Assembly: GCA_951804985.1 (NCBI GenBank)
Contig: OX638132.1
Span: 46,006,800 to 46,070,799, forward strand
Reading direction: 5' to 3'
DNA from: Dryomyza anilis
Taxonomy: Eukaryota; Arthropoda; Insecta; Diptera; Dryomyzidae
Length of the DNA stretch: 64,000 nt
In this document: positions 47,505-58,740 of the stretch, one piece after another
Numbering within the stretch: position 1 is the first letter of the stretch
Layout: each line of letters begins with the position of its first letter
Translations under genes and position numbers: made by a program
Notes under the pieces: generated by a model
Seen by the model: the letters and a program-made list of their open reading frames with translations, nothing else
Told to the model about the DNA's origin: nothing
The model's database searches: none

Positions 47505-47811
47505 ATTATTTTAAGTAAGATATAATTTAATTCTAAAAACTATAGAAAAGACTGTATGTAGCCTTTTTACGCCTTTTTTACAAGAATTTATTTAACTTTG
47601 TTAGTATGTCCGGACCAAATAATATCAAATTTTAATACACCGATTTAACATATCCGATCGAGTTGAAATTTACATACTGGATTTGAAAAATCCAATTTAC
47701 TACGGAACTGTTCTTACTGAATTCCGTTCTGCGCCTAATATTTACAATATCTATAATATTGCATACGCGAAAAAATATGGCAAACTCAGAATTACTATAG
47801 GTGCGCATTTA
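47505..47811. other. Intergenic stretch with nothing recognised
   Basis: No gene. 47683-47811 only appears open because the frame runs into the SINE. Confidence 0.5.
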
Positions 47812-48116
47812 TATAATAATAGTTTCGCACTACAGTTCTATAAGAACTTAGGCCGAGCTCTCTCACCATTTGAGCTGTGCGTGTTATTTTTGTACTCAAA
47901 GAGGTGGGACCTACAGTTTATTGCCGAATCCGAACGGCGGGTGAGAGCTTTTCATAGGCAAGGTTTTACTCTCGTAGGTTTGCCATTTACTGCCGAGAGG
48001 TAGCGCGGTATAGAAAAATGTTTCTATGAAAAGATGTTGTTAGCCCCAGTCCAGGCTTGAAACGGGGACCTTTCGGCTCGCAGTCCAACGCACTAACCAC
48101 TGAGCTACCACGGCTA
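47812..48116 (-). mobile_element. tRNA-derived SINE, copy 2
   Basis: About 93% like copy 1 by eye, with the same tRNA-like head (minus strand, from 48116) and TTAT-rich tail. Flanked by TGCGCATTTA at 47802-47811 and 48123-48132. Box B here reads CGTTTCAAGCC, slightly worse than copy 1. Confidence 0.9.
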
Positions 48117-48139
48117 CTTTTATGCGCATTTACTATTAA

Positions 48140-48660
48140 TTAAACCCTTTGAAAGCCATACATGATTTTAGGCTCGAATACACGATAGAGAAATTAGCTA
48201 GAGATATAGAAAAAAGCTACCGTAGAGCTCCAAGAATAATAGAATAATAAGATTACGCATTGCGCATGTACACTCTGTATTGCTGACGTCAAAAACTATG
48301 GCATGTCAAGTAAAGGAAATTTAAATTAAGACATTTCATAAATTATAAATATTTATTTCACTGAAATTTTGTTATTGAAAACATTCTTGACAAAAACATT
48401 GGCTTCCGGCAGTTTCCTAAGTGGATGCATCAACTATCGTGCTGATCAAGACATTTCTGCACATGGACATTGCAACAACATTCTGACACAATGGACAAAT
48501 AACAGTTGTCAAAAAACTTATACGTACATGCGCAGAAGATTCAAGTTTTGAACAACGTTCTGCGCAATCTTTGTTTCTATTATTCTTGGTAGAGCTCCAT
48601 ACCGAGGAGCTTTATGTAGTGTTTACACCATGATACAACTATAAGGTAGCAGAATAAAAC
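48140..48660. mobile_element. Family M element, copy M1
   Basis: Between 'acacgatagagaaattagct' (about 48180) and, inverted, 'tagttgtatcatggtgtaaa' (about 48645). Both outer parts recur at 57757-57850, and the middle recurs inverted at 63490-64000. The middle (48400-48545) is gene-like but short. No transposase is seen. Confidence 0.55.
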
Positions 48661-48687
48661 AGAGAAAACGACTCTTGTTCTTCTTAG

Positions 48688-48770
48688 CCGTCCCTTGTTT
48701 CTGTCAAACGTCCCGAGTTTGTGTCAAACGACCCGAGCTTGTGTCAAACGTCCCGAGCTTCTGTCAAATC
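48688..48770. repeat. Four 20-bp repeats 'gtcaaacgtcccgagcttct'
   Basis: Four near-perfect 20-bp units of TGTCAAACGTCCCGAG(C/T)TTC/G, next to element M1. Confidence 0.9.
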
Positions 48771-49157
48771 GACAGACGACATTTCGCACAACTTTATTGA
48801 AATTGTCATTTATAAATAAAAAGTGTTAAATAAAAATTTAATAAAAATATTTAACTTAAAAATAATTTTTGAAAATTATTGTAGAATCGGACAATAATTT
48901 AAAAATATTTTATGTTAAAATGAATCCACAAATGTTATTTTCAAATTATTGTCGGATACAACAATAAAATTATCAAACACGTATTGATAATAAAATGTTA
49001 GATTTTAATTAGATTTTATTGTTAGTTTTGTTTTTGCTTTTAATGACATTTTTAATTTAAAATTGAAGAGGCAACAACAATGAAATAAATACAAACACTC
49101 TTTTCTAAATTTAAATGCATTTTTATAACTTCAACTTTATAACTTTGTAACTTCATA

Positions 49158-50270
49158 CACTCAGAAGAAAATGTACCATTAAGTACTTTATGGTACGACC
49201 ATTGATCTTATGGTTCATGTATTAATAGTTTTTTTCTTTTTAAATCAAAAGTTTTCTAATTAATTCAATAGTATTTGAAAAATTCACTACCATAAATTTA
49301 AATATTTCAGTATTATTATTTTAAGTAGAAAAAATACTGTTGTTTTAATGGTTTCCTCCTATAATAATAAACGTGGTGTAAAGAAACATAAAACGAATAC
49401 AAACATGTTCGTTTTGTACGTCATTCTGCGTGTTTACTCAAAATGGTCACATGTATTTTTTTGTAATAATCCACATTATTAACCCGACATTGGTAAGGAC
49501 TCAATGTATTTAATATAAATAAATTATATTTATATATTTATTTATATTTTTATTTATTACAGAAAATAAATAATACATCGAACTTCTATTATGGCAACGG
49601 ACTCAAAAATAACTGCAAACTCAAGTACTACAATCAATTATGTTCGTTTTGTACGTCATTCAGCGTGTTTACTCAAAATGGTCGCATGTATTTTTTGTAA
49701 TATTCCACATTATTAAACGCGACATTGGTAAGGACTCAATGTATTTAATGTAAATAAATTATATTTACATATTTATTTATATTTTTATTTATTACAGAAA
49801 ATAAATAATACATCGAACTTCTATTATGGCAAAGGACTCAAAAATAACTGCGGACTCAAGTACTACAATCAATTATTGGAAACCAAAGCAAACATTAAAT
49901 GTTTTATAATCTTTTGCAGCAAAGAGTGTCTTTTTATGTGTGTGTTGTAAAAATGAATATCAATTTCGACATTTAAATAAAATAAATTATACAATAAATT
50001 AACTAAATTACATTTTTATTTTAATAAATTATTAGGAAAATGTAATTCGATTATACCATAAAATTAATAATACGTATCATTAAATTTGTATAGATATTTC
50101 TTATTGTAATTAAAATATCACATTATAAAATTTATGGTACAACCACACATTGTATTAACAGTTTCAATATTTCTGTGTTAATGGGACGCATCCTATTGAC
50201 CAATTTTAATGGTAGAAATTATTGTTTTTCTATTGAAATACTATCAATTTACCATGATTTTTTCTGGGTG
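49158..50270 (-). mobile_element. Family E element, copy E2, inside K2
   Basis: CACTCAGAAGAAAATG ... TTTTTTCTGGGTG with TA on both sides (49156-49157, 50271-50272). It contains a 235-bp tandem duplication (49406-49640 and 49641-49876). No coding. Confidence 0.9.
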
Positions 50271-50284
50271 TACGATTAATAATG

Positions 50285-50530
50285 TTTAACACAATTCCAC
50301 ATCGTAAAGACCTTCCTTAAGACCATGACCTTTACATTTTCGTAGGGTTTGGTGACCGGCTCACATGGGTCGCCGGGTATCACTTCCCAATGGACAAACA
50401 TGAACAGTGGGAGAACTTTTCCGCCGGTGTTGGAACGCAAATCAGTTGGGAAACCGTACCTTGCGTCTCGTTGAATGGCAAGTAGCGCTTGATGAGGAAC
50501 ATGGCAGTGCCGACGACTAGTTTCATCGAA
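50285..50530 (-). pseudogene. eEF2: eEF2 C-terminal fragment in K2
   Basis: Elongation factor 2 drives ribosomal translocation. On the minus strand from about 50530: KLVVGTAMFLIKRYLPFNET resembles the eEF2 domain V segment. A frameshift leads to DLRSNTGGKVLPLFMFVHWE and VIPGDPCEPVTKPYENVK, and a second frameshift to GLKEGLYDVELC and a stop (about 50295), the family's C-terminal position. Only about 80 residues of an approximately 840-residue protein are present. Divergence from the normally very conserved eEF2 suggests an old copy or a divergent paralogue as source. Confidence 0.85.
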
Positions 50531-50867
50531 CGTATGTCCGTCTGTTTAAAACACCATTGAGAGCAATTTTACAGTTGTCGCCGAGATTAGCGTTGTCGCC
50601 CGATTACACTACCCGATTTAGTCGTCGCGATTACAATTATTGGACATTTTTAGTCCACACAACAACGCGCGATAAATTTGAATATTTCCAAATAAGAAAC
50701 ATCAAATGTCAAAATAAAAAATAAAAACAGGGTGTCTAGCTATTTTTTATAATTCTAAATGAAAATTGATAATTTTACTTTCAAAATTAAAAATAATATT
50801 GTCGTTTGAAGATTTTAATATTTGATAATATTTATTTTCAAATTTCAACAATAATTTTCTATGTGTG

Positions 50868-51250
50868 TAGATGAAAGAACATTGTTTGTGCATAGTTGCA
50901 GCTGACTCAGAACTTCCAGATATCAGACACAAAAGTTTCGACGATTTCAACATCCTCATCAGCAACGATGGAAATGTGTACGAGGTTCACAACTTGCGAG
51001 TCGATGGCAGTGGAGCCAGGCTGCATAACAGTTTAAGTTCGGTGATAGACTTCCGGTGGACGTCCCTGCGATACACTAGTAGGTGTATAAGCGCAGAATA
51101 GTTATTAAATATTATTTACAATTAATGCGGGAACACTGTGCAGAATAATTGCAGCTGATGCAGAACTTCCATACACAATTGTGTCTACGACTTCACCTAC
51201 AACTTCCTCATCGGCAACGCATTTAAAAGTATGTATTTTTTATAGATTGT
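50868..51250 (+). other. Gene-like block with a partial repeat, unrecognised
   Basis: 50871-51101 is open (KEHCLCIVAADSELPDIRHK, SFDDFNILISNDGNVYEVHN). A similar piece follows at 51132-51230 ('attgcagctgatgcagaact', 'ttcctcatcggcaacg'). The two look like diverged tandem units of about 250 bp. No protein recognised. Confidence 0.4.
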
Positions 51251-51582
51251 TGACGTCGCTACCGAAAACATTGCCTTATCAAGCTAAATCAAAATCCATA
51301 GTCAAAAATGTGTCGTAAACCACGCGAATTTTTCTCATCCCATACTCAATGGCTGCATTCAGAACATGCTGTGCAGATGCTCAATAAAATGACCTATAGG
51401 ACCTCTCGAAATGATTAAAAAAATTGACACGCACTGCCAAATGGGAGAAGAGTTCCAAAAATCCAATAATTGTTTGCCGCTCGACTCCCTGGAACTGACC
51501 GCGTCAACCCTCTGCTAGGACCAATACTTGATTTAACCCCTGCAAACCGGCCGGTCTTGAATGCAAAAAGGTGTTGCAAGTA

Positions 51583-52448
51583 CACCCAGAAAAAAATCAT
51601 GGTAAATTAATAGTATTTCAATAGAAAAACAATAATTTATACCATTAAAATTGGTCAATAGGATGCGTCCCATTAGTTCAGTAATATTGAAACTGTTAAT
51701 ACAATGTGTGGTTGTACCATAAATTTTATAATGTGATATTTTAATTACAATAAGAAAGACAAATGATACGTATTAATTAATTTTATGGTAAAGTCGAATT
51801 ACATTTTCCTAATAATTTATTAAAACAAAAATGTATTTTAGTTAATTTATTGTATCATTTATTTAATTAAATGTCGAAATTGATATTCATTTTAACAACA
51901 CACAAACATAAAAAGACACTTCTTGCTGCAAAAGGTTATAACACATATAATGATTGCTTTGGTTTCCAATAATTGATTGTAGAACTTGAGTCTGCAGTTA
52001 TTTTCGAGTCCGTTGCCATAATAGTAGTTCGATGTATTATTTATTTTCTGTAATAAATAAAAATATAAATATATAAATATAATTTATTTACATTAAATAC
52101 ATTGAGTCCTTACCAATGTCGCGTTTAATAATGTGGAATATTACAAAAAAATACATGCGACCATTTTGAGTAAACACGCAGAATGACGTACAAAACGAAC
52201 ATGTTTGTATTCGTTTTATGTTTTTTTACACCACGTTTATAATTATAGGAGGAAACCATTAAAACAACAGTATTTATTCTATTTAAAATAATAATATTGA
52301 AATATTTAAATTTATGGTACTGAATTTTTCAAATACTATTGAATTAATTAGAAAACTTTTGATTTAAAAAGAAAAAACTATTAATTCATGAACCATAAGA
52401 TCAATGGTCGTACCATAAAGTACTTAATGGTACATTTTCTTCTGAGTG
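51583..52448 (+). mobile_element. Family E element, copy E3 (complete)
   Basis: CACCCAGAAAAAAATCATGG ... CATTTTCTTCTGAGTG with TA on both sides (51581-51582, 52449-52450). 866 bp. It is the reference copy for E1, E2 and E4. Non-coding, with several 'atggta' motifs near both ends. Confidence 0.92.
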
Positions 52449-53194
52449 TAGGACTTTATAATTGAGTTAATCCCTGCAAACCACTTGTACAATCAATTTT
52501 TTAGTGCCTTATTTAAATTGTGTGTGACCCAAAAATTTTGATAATATACATTTTCGTGGTCTTGTTTACGTGCATGTTAAGGTTTTTAACTTTCTATATT
52601 TAAATTTTGACACCTCCTCTTTTATTTTTGTAATTTTTAGGTCTGCTTCCCGCATGGCATGAATATTTTTTTTTATTTTCGTAGCCCTGATCACCTTGTT
52701 AGTATCCAAAAACAAGTTGAACTCGGTCGATTTTCGATTTTTGGTAGGTTCCAGGAGGACGAGCGCCAAAGAATGTTTCAATTTTCGTCACTCTCAACCT
52801 CTTTTATGGAGCTTGTTATTTTTTTTTATTTCGAACGGCCATATAAAGTAAACTTCAACCAAATGTAATAGAAATTTTTTCATAAAATGCTGAGCGCTGG
52901 TTGTTCAACTGTTTTGTGTTCTGAATGCAGCTAATTAATTGAATCATTTCATTTGACATATGTGGGAAATTATATAGTTAGAACTACTTTTTATTAATAT
53001 ACTGAAAAATATATACTCTCTGATCCAATTCGTTGGATACAAGGAGAAGGCGACGCCTGCAGCGTCTAAGAAATAGCTGACGAAGAGTGCACGACAGGAT
53101 AAGCTCGCCGGGAACTACCAGCAGAGAGGCTACAATCAAATGTAATCGTTATACCGATTAAATTTTTGTAAATAAAATACGATTTTGTTTTTTA
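52449..53194. other. Non-coding stretch with one possible gene scrap
   Basis: At 53037-53140 the plus strand reads YKEKATPAASKK, a TAG, then LTKSARQDKLAGNYQQRGYN-QM and a stop. It looks like a basic C-terminal tail of some cellular protein, broken by a stop. The rest shows nothing recognisable. Confidence 0.35.
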
Positions 53195-55316
53195 AATTAA
53201 TATCTTTAAAAGTTTTTTATTTCCCATAAGTTTTTGTTTCATTTTTTGTATTTTTAATCTTTTGTTTAAATTTTTAATACGAAAATACATTATACATTTA
53301 AAGAATAATTCTTTTACATTTAGAGGAAGTTGTATTTCTTCACTTAATTTAATTAAAGTTTGTCGAAAATTAGAACAGCTAATTATTTCGTTGCCATTAA
53401 ATTTTATAAAATGGTTTCTAAAACTTTTATTTGATCCAAAAATTCAAGGAACGGTTTCTTAAGTCCACCATGTGATACTTGGTCAACCCATGTCCATGAG
53501 GACCCCTCGAACTTATACTCCTCCATTTTCTTTTGTAGACTCAAAGGGATTTTCGGAATCAAACGGATTCTCGGACTCGGATTCTCGGATAACTTTGGTT
53601 CGGACTCGTCGAAGTTATGTGGTACCACTAACAAATCTTCAACAAAATTCTCAGCTTGATTCACAATACTTGTTGATATATTTAACCATCCGGTTTCCTG
53701 TTCTTGCACATTTCCATTGCTGCCTAAAAATTCTGTATTTCTTGCTATGTAAATAAAGTAAAAAGTATTATTGTTAACAATCCTAAACATATTATGTAAT
53801 AGGTATTTAACTGGGAATGTTGAAAATGTTGAAATGTATGTCTGTCGGCAGGACAAACTAAAAGTAGTATTTTTCTTAGTAACTAAGATCACAATAAATC
53901 TTAAATACTAATGTATACAAAATTTAATATCTAAAATTACTTATAGTAACGATAACTATAGCTTAGATAACTTATATAAATTGGAACAAGAATGACGTAT
54001 AATGTTTTTTTAGTGTTATAGTACTAGATTTGTTACTAAGATTGCAATATAATAAATTACAATATAATAATAGAATTAAATTAATATTAAATTAAATGTA
54101 CCTAGCATATATTTTCGGAGACTGTATTTGCATTGCATGGGAGATGAATGGTCGTGCATCCCTCCTCTGCTGCGAAATGCTCCAAAAAAATGTTCGAGTA
54201 TATCCTGATTCAGCCGATATGTTAGAATGTAATCCATGCCATAGTTCTCTTTAACATATTGCTGCAAAAGAGAAAGTGACGTATTGGTAATAATTATTCC
54301 TTTTTGGAAAGGCGCCAGCGAACATTTTCGAGAAATGATAGCATTTGACATGGTCAGTCATTTTTTTTCAAAATATCGTTCTGAGACTTCAATTCTAAAC
54401 CATATGGTTTTTTGGATTGGATATTGTAGCATGTGTTTAATTTTGAATTCAGGACATCGAACCAATCATTTAAAAGCTGTATGGAGTTTGCAGTTTCACA
54501 CGGGTTATAGAGTTCTTTTCCCAACGAATAGCATCTTTTAATTGCGTTTGCTGTGCTACTGGAAAACAGTTGTGCAGCCAGTTTAACTTTTTGACGACCT
54601 GCGTGGTGTACAGTCAAGTGGTCGTCTGTTAATTTGTAGCATATCGACAAATCAGCACCCGATGTATGCTGCATAACCTTTTTTATAGTACGCGGTGTAA
54701 CCATTGTGTTATTATACACTAGTCCCGTGTCTATAAAATGATTGCGAACGAGCTTCAGTAAATGCGGCACATCAGCAAACACAAATACTTTTTACCGCGC
54801 TTGTTGGGTTTGCAATCCATGTTTTATCTAATGAGAATATATAAAATATACATTTATAAACTTAAATTTCTGTGCTTACTGGTTGAAACTCCAAGCTCTC
54901 TCCACAGCGATTGGATGGTGGGTCCCATATCCGAAACTATTGCAACCACTGGAAAGCCTGCCTCTTGGAGCGCAATGATGATTTCTTCCAACGTGGCCTA
55001 ATTCATTTTTGTATCAAATGCAAAAAATACCGGTTGTTTCCATGAGGCTTTCAATCCGCGTACAATTGCCATTTGGACATAATTGCAGGGATGCCGCACA
55101 AGATCTATCGACGGATCATGATCGTAGACGGACGCAATTTTCATCTCGTCGAACGAAAGAACACAAATCTTTTCGTCATCCGATAGTTCTTGGCCAAACT
55201 TCATCAATTGAATTGAAACACCCTCTTCATGCTTAATTTTTCTCGACCACCTTGTTAAGGTGTCTACGCATGGTAACGGAAACCCGGATTTGTATAAGTG
55301 CCCGTACACACATAGA

Positions 55317-56222
55317 AAATTATTGTCGAATACGACAATAATTTGAAAAGATTTCATGTTAAAATGGATCCACAAATATTATTATCAAATTATGGTCGGA
55401 TTCAACAATCAAATTATCAAACATAAAATTATGAACATAAAATAAATGAACATAAAATTTTCGTTTTTGAAAATTTCTATCGTTAATTTTCATTTATGCT
55501 TTGCATGGCATTTTTAAATTTTCAAATTTGAAATGTTATTTTTAAAAAGAAAAACAGTTTTTAAATTTTATGTCATTTTTTATTAGCACAAAAATAACGT
55601 TACACGTTAAAGAACCTTCTTATTTCCATAAGCTGCAATGCACACACCACGCAATGCACACACCAGGGCGAGCGGTTGTAATGAGTTGCCGCCGCGATGT
55701 ATATCCTTAGCATACAGAGTGACATAAATTATGTTTTGTCTTATTGCCGACCATGGAGAAATTCCAATGAATAATATTTGGGTGGACAGGCTCAATTTTG
55801 TCACCACTCGAAAACAATCCCGCTCAATTCGGTAAAGCGAAGATGAACCGCACGTCGTTATGTGCGGCAGAAGAAACAAGCGCTTGTTTTCGCCTTATAT
55901 TCGGAAACGCGTGAATTGTGCAACTCGACACGTAAATGCGTCTGGTAGCTGGGCGGCCAAATTATGGTCAACTTCCCTTCGGAGGATATCGCGTCTTGGC
56001 TTAGGTGACGACGATAAAGCACGGTGCTAAAGAATTTTTTGAAATACAAAAATTATTAAATTTCAAAATGTAAATAATATTTGTATACGTCAAATTTCAT
56101 TTACACTGAAGAACAAAAATTAATAATATTATTTTTAATGTTAAAAATAATATTGTCGCTTTGAGATTATTAAAAATTGATAATGTTTATTTTCAAAAAT
56201 CAACAATTATTTTCTATGTGTG
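55317..56222 (-). mobile_element. Family K element, copy K1, inside the P transposase
   Basis: CACACATAGAAAATTATTG ... CAATTATTTTCTATGTGTG with TA on both sides (55315-55316, 56223-56224). Removing it and one TA rejoins the transposase frame (SY|GHLYKSGF), proving the borders. The minus-strand cargo at 55610-56045 (WPPSYQTHLRVELHNSRVSE, FIGISPWSAIRQNIIYVTLY, then a stop) is gene-like, unlike the K2 cargo, and not recognised. Confidence 0.9.
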
Positions 56223-56614
56223 TACGATGTTGGACCTGCGGCATGTAGACTTATTTCACTTGAAATGTCCGTCCAGCACCAATGAATTTTTTTGAAGGAT
56301 TGTAGAGTTTTCGCATTTGTCCTTCCGTGAATATTATGCGCAAATTTTCCTCCAGATTAAATTCATCGATTAATTGTTTTTTTTTTAGTTTGGCGACTTC
56401 CGCCTCCAACCATTTTACTTATTTTTTTAATCCCATGTTTTCTAAAAGATCATAACACTGGAACTCGTCACTAAATAAATTAAGAGTTATATAAGTGGAA
56501 AATAAAAGAAGTTAAACCTACATAGTCTGTATAGAACAATCAACTTTGACTATTTCTGTTTGCGTTCAGAAATCAGCATATTGCGTGGTAAAGTCTGCAA
56601 TGACAAAGTCGACT

Positions 56615-57170
56615 GCAATGACACGCTTGGCCAAGTATCAATGGCAGCGTTCGTAACAGGCAGTGATCGCGCATGTTTGGCTGAATTCAGCACCAACAAA
56701 GATTCCAACCCAGAAACTTTCGTCGTCTGATTTTGCGTCTGCAAGCATTGGCGTTACAGCATTCGACTGCAATGACACGTTTGGCCAAGTATTAATGTCA
56801 GCGTTCGCAACAGGCAGTGATCGCGCATGTTTGGCTGGATTCATCTGCAACAATGATTCCAACGCAGAAACTTCGTCGTCTGATTTTGCGTCTGCATTGG
56901 CGTTACAGCATTCGACTGCAATGACACGTTTGGCGTTCGCAACAGGCAGTGATCGCGCATATTTGGCTGGATTTATCTGCAACAAAGATTCCAACGCAGA
57001 AACTTCGTCGTCTGATTTTGCGTCTGCAAGCATTGGCATTACAGCATTCGACTGCAATGACACGTTTGGACAAGTATCAATGGCAGCGTTCGCAACAGGC
57101 AGTGATCGCGCATGTTTGGCTGGATTCAGCAGAAACAAAGATTCCAACGCAAAAACTTCGTTGTCTGATT
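56615..57170 (-). repeat. Tandem repeat of about 150 bp within the P transposase
   Basis: Four units start near 56620, 56771, 56917 and 57055; two are shortened. Each codes for about 50 residues around NPAKHARSLPVANA and SDDEVSALESLL. The unit length is a multiple of three, so the repeat could expand without breaking the frame. Confidence 0.88.
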
Positions 57171-57756
57171 ATACATGTTTTGACCATGAATCTTGGCTGT
57201 ATTCGGACCACAACCTTTTAGTTGGTGGCATTGCGCTTCGTGCAGTCCTGGTGACGGATAGCGCACCCTCAGTGGAGAGTGGCGCATCGCTCGGTAGCAG
57301 TTCGCCATACTCTGCGTCAGTAAATGGCATCGCATTCTGAGTCGTTAGCGGATGAGAAGAGACTGATCGGACAGCAGTCGGGAACAATAGCGCAGGCTTG
57401 GAGCCCCTGGTGGCGAGATGAAGTCGCATCTCCGAAAGTGTTTACCACAAATTTGAGCCGAATCTTTCAGGATTTGATTGCAGGCAACGTCCCATAGTCG
57501 GTGCATGTATTCATTTTTTGGAACACGGAAAAATTGGATATTTCCACTGCGCTAGGTCTTCCCGCATATTTCACAAGTGCCTTTTACCATTTTAAATTAA
57601 TTGTGTGGATAAATAATGTAAATGAAACACAAATTTCGATTTTGTATATTATTTATTTTTTATTTATTTCAATTTATTTTTGTTTACATCAGTCATATTT
57701 GAATTCAGCTGTTTTTTGTTTTCATTTTATTTTTCGAGAGAGGCAATCTCGTTTAC

Positions 57757-57850
57757 TTTTACTTCATAGTTGTATCATGGTTTACACAACTCTATGAGTT
57801 CTATTTTGCACTATCTATAGCTATTTTCTCTATCGTGTAAAATCGCCCTT
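57757..57850 (+). mobile_element. Family M terminal piece, copy M2
   Basis: 'tagttgtatcatggtttaca' and 'ctattttctctatcgtgtaa' match the two outer parts of M1, inverted. The rest of M is absent here. Confidence 0.55.
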
Positions 57851-58091
57851 AGAAAGTTGAAATTTAGAATATGTATAGCAGAATCCACGGCTCTAATATA
57901 GGTAGCTTTAATAGTCCTGTATTCATTTTTGTATTTCCGTTTTTCGAAACGTTAATGAACAAATTTATTTTATTTTTAAAATGTTATATATCCCTTGTAT
58001 ATATGCTGATTTTATGTATTAACAATATTCGCAGATTTAAACAATAAATACGCACTTTTACGTAGTACTTTTGTCAATAGTTATATTGTTT

Positions 58092-58245
58092 TTATTTTCA
58101 GATTTGCTGAAGGTTCAAAGTATAGACTCTTGCTACACGCTAGCTAAATTTGTAAGTATTTGAATATTATTAAATTGTTTTGTAATATTTAATATATTGT
58201 ATGTTATTTTTTTAGGGTGACCCATCATCGCTTATGATGGTTTAA
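58092..58245 (+). pseudogene. Spliced-looking exon pair, unrecognised
   Basis: An acceptor 'tttcag' (58102) precedes ATTTGCTGAAGGTTC... up to the strong donor GTAAGTATTTG (58152). A 64-bp AT-rich stretch ending 'ttttttag' is followed by GGTGACCCATCATCGC and TAA (58245). Joined it reads LLKVQSIDSCYTLAKF-GDPSSLMMV. I do not recognise the protein; it may be the C-terminus of a captured gene. Confidence 0.4.
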
Positions 58246-58397
58246 TATGTGAAAGAGGTGGGCAAAGAAAACATTCGACGCTAGCTATGTCGTAGTTAGC
58301 TGTCAACAGTGCATCAGACGTTGTTGATAGCAAGGTCGTGCGGAGGTATGGACGAACAGACGAAGTGTTGTTTTTATTTATTATATTTTTATTTCAG

Positions 58398-58697
58398 ATT
58401 TGCGAGACAGCACCACTCGTCAGTGAATAACTGCCCATCACCTTCCTCAATGCCGAGTACTTGGGCGACGTAGTATTCAACAACAAGATACTAGATCTGG
58501 CCGGCAAATATAAATTCATGCTTCGCACACGACCAGATGGTAACTGTTTCTTCCGGGCTTTTGCCTATTCTTACTTGGAGCATTTGATCTCGAACAAAGA
58601 AGTCTATTTGCAGTTTAGGGAGCTGGCTGAAAAATCCAAGGAGAAATTGGTGCAATTGGGTGCTCCCAGTTTTACGCTGGAGGATTTCCACGAGACG
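58398..58697 (+). pseudogene. Otubain-like deubiquitinase exon, broken
   Basis: Otubains cleave ubiquitin chains with a Cys-His-Asp active site. An acceptor 'atttcag' opens the exon: ICETAPLVSE, an in-frame TAA (58428-58430), then LPITFLNAEYLGDVVFNNKI, RTRPDGNCFFRAFAYSYLEH and PSFTLEDFHET. A donor-like GTATAAGT follows. The catalytic D-G-N-C is at 58536-58547 and is intact. It covers about the first 40% of the family's length. The remaining exons, with the catalytic His, do not follow; unrelated sequence does. The stop codon and missing half mark it as a pseudogene or captured fragment. Confidence 0.88.
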
Positions 58698-58740
58698 GTA
58701 TAAGTGATATTTATAAATTTACACGAAACAGGTTCATAAA

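Larger units (their letters stand above)
48864..50867 (-). mobile_element. Family K element, copy K2, carrying an eEF2 fragment
   Basis: The right end ...TAATTTTCTATGTGTG(TA) at 50867 and the left sub-terminal block (GAAAATTATTGTAGAATCGGAC at about 48870) match K1. The outermost left bases are degenerate. E2 is inserted in it. The rest of the interior is an eEF2 C-terminal fragment, which K1 lacks. Confidence 0.75.
53197..57591 (-). pseudogene. P-element (THAP) transposase pseudogene
   Basis: P transposases bind DNA by an N-terminal THAP zinc finger and need GTP. The THAP start (57591) reads MVKGTCEICGKT, an in-frame TAG, then IQFFRVPKNEYMHRLWDVAC and ICGKHF, giving the C-x2-C...C-x2-H zinc ligands. 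A 150-bp tandem repeat follows. 56480-56225 holds the pre-catalytic part (IFTEGQMRKLYNPSKKF, ISLHAAGP). After K1 it continues GHLYKSGFPLPCVDTLTRW, DDEKICVLSFDEMKIASVYD and PCNYVQMAIVRGLKASWKQP. An intron lies at about 54890-54812. Then come FADVPHLLKLVRNHFIDTGL, AGRQKVKLAAQLFSSSTA, YRLNQDILEHFFGAFRSRGG and the C-terminal WVDQVSHGGLKKPFLEFLD, ending near 53197. Several frameshifts and stops make it dead. Confidence 0.88.
53195..57600 (-). mobile_element. Degenerate P-element-like transposon
   Basis: The minus strand encodes P-superfamily transposase pieces in order from a THAP domain (57591) to the C-terminal region (53197). It is interrupted by K1. Terminal inverted repeats were not located, so borders are those of the coding part. 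Confidence 0.85.

Noticed and set aside
47683..48003. 106-codon plus-strand frame
   Set aside because: Mostly antisense SINE sequence; the same pattern appears in SINE copy 1.
56663..57340. 225-codon plus-strand frame
   Set aside because: Antisense shadow of the repeated P transposase linker. The minus strand carries the recognisable THAP and transposase motifs.
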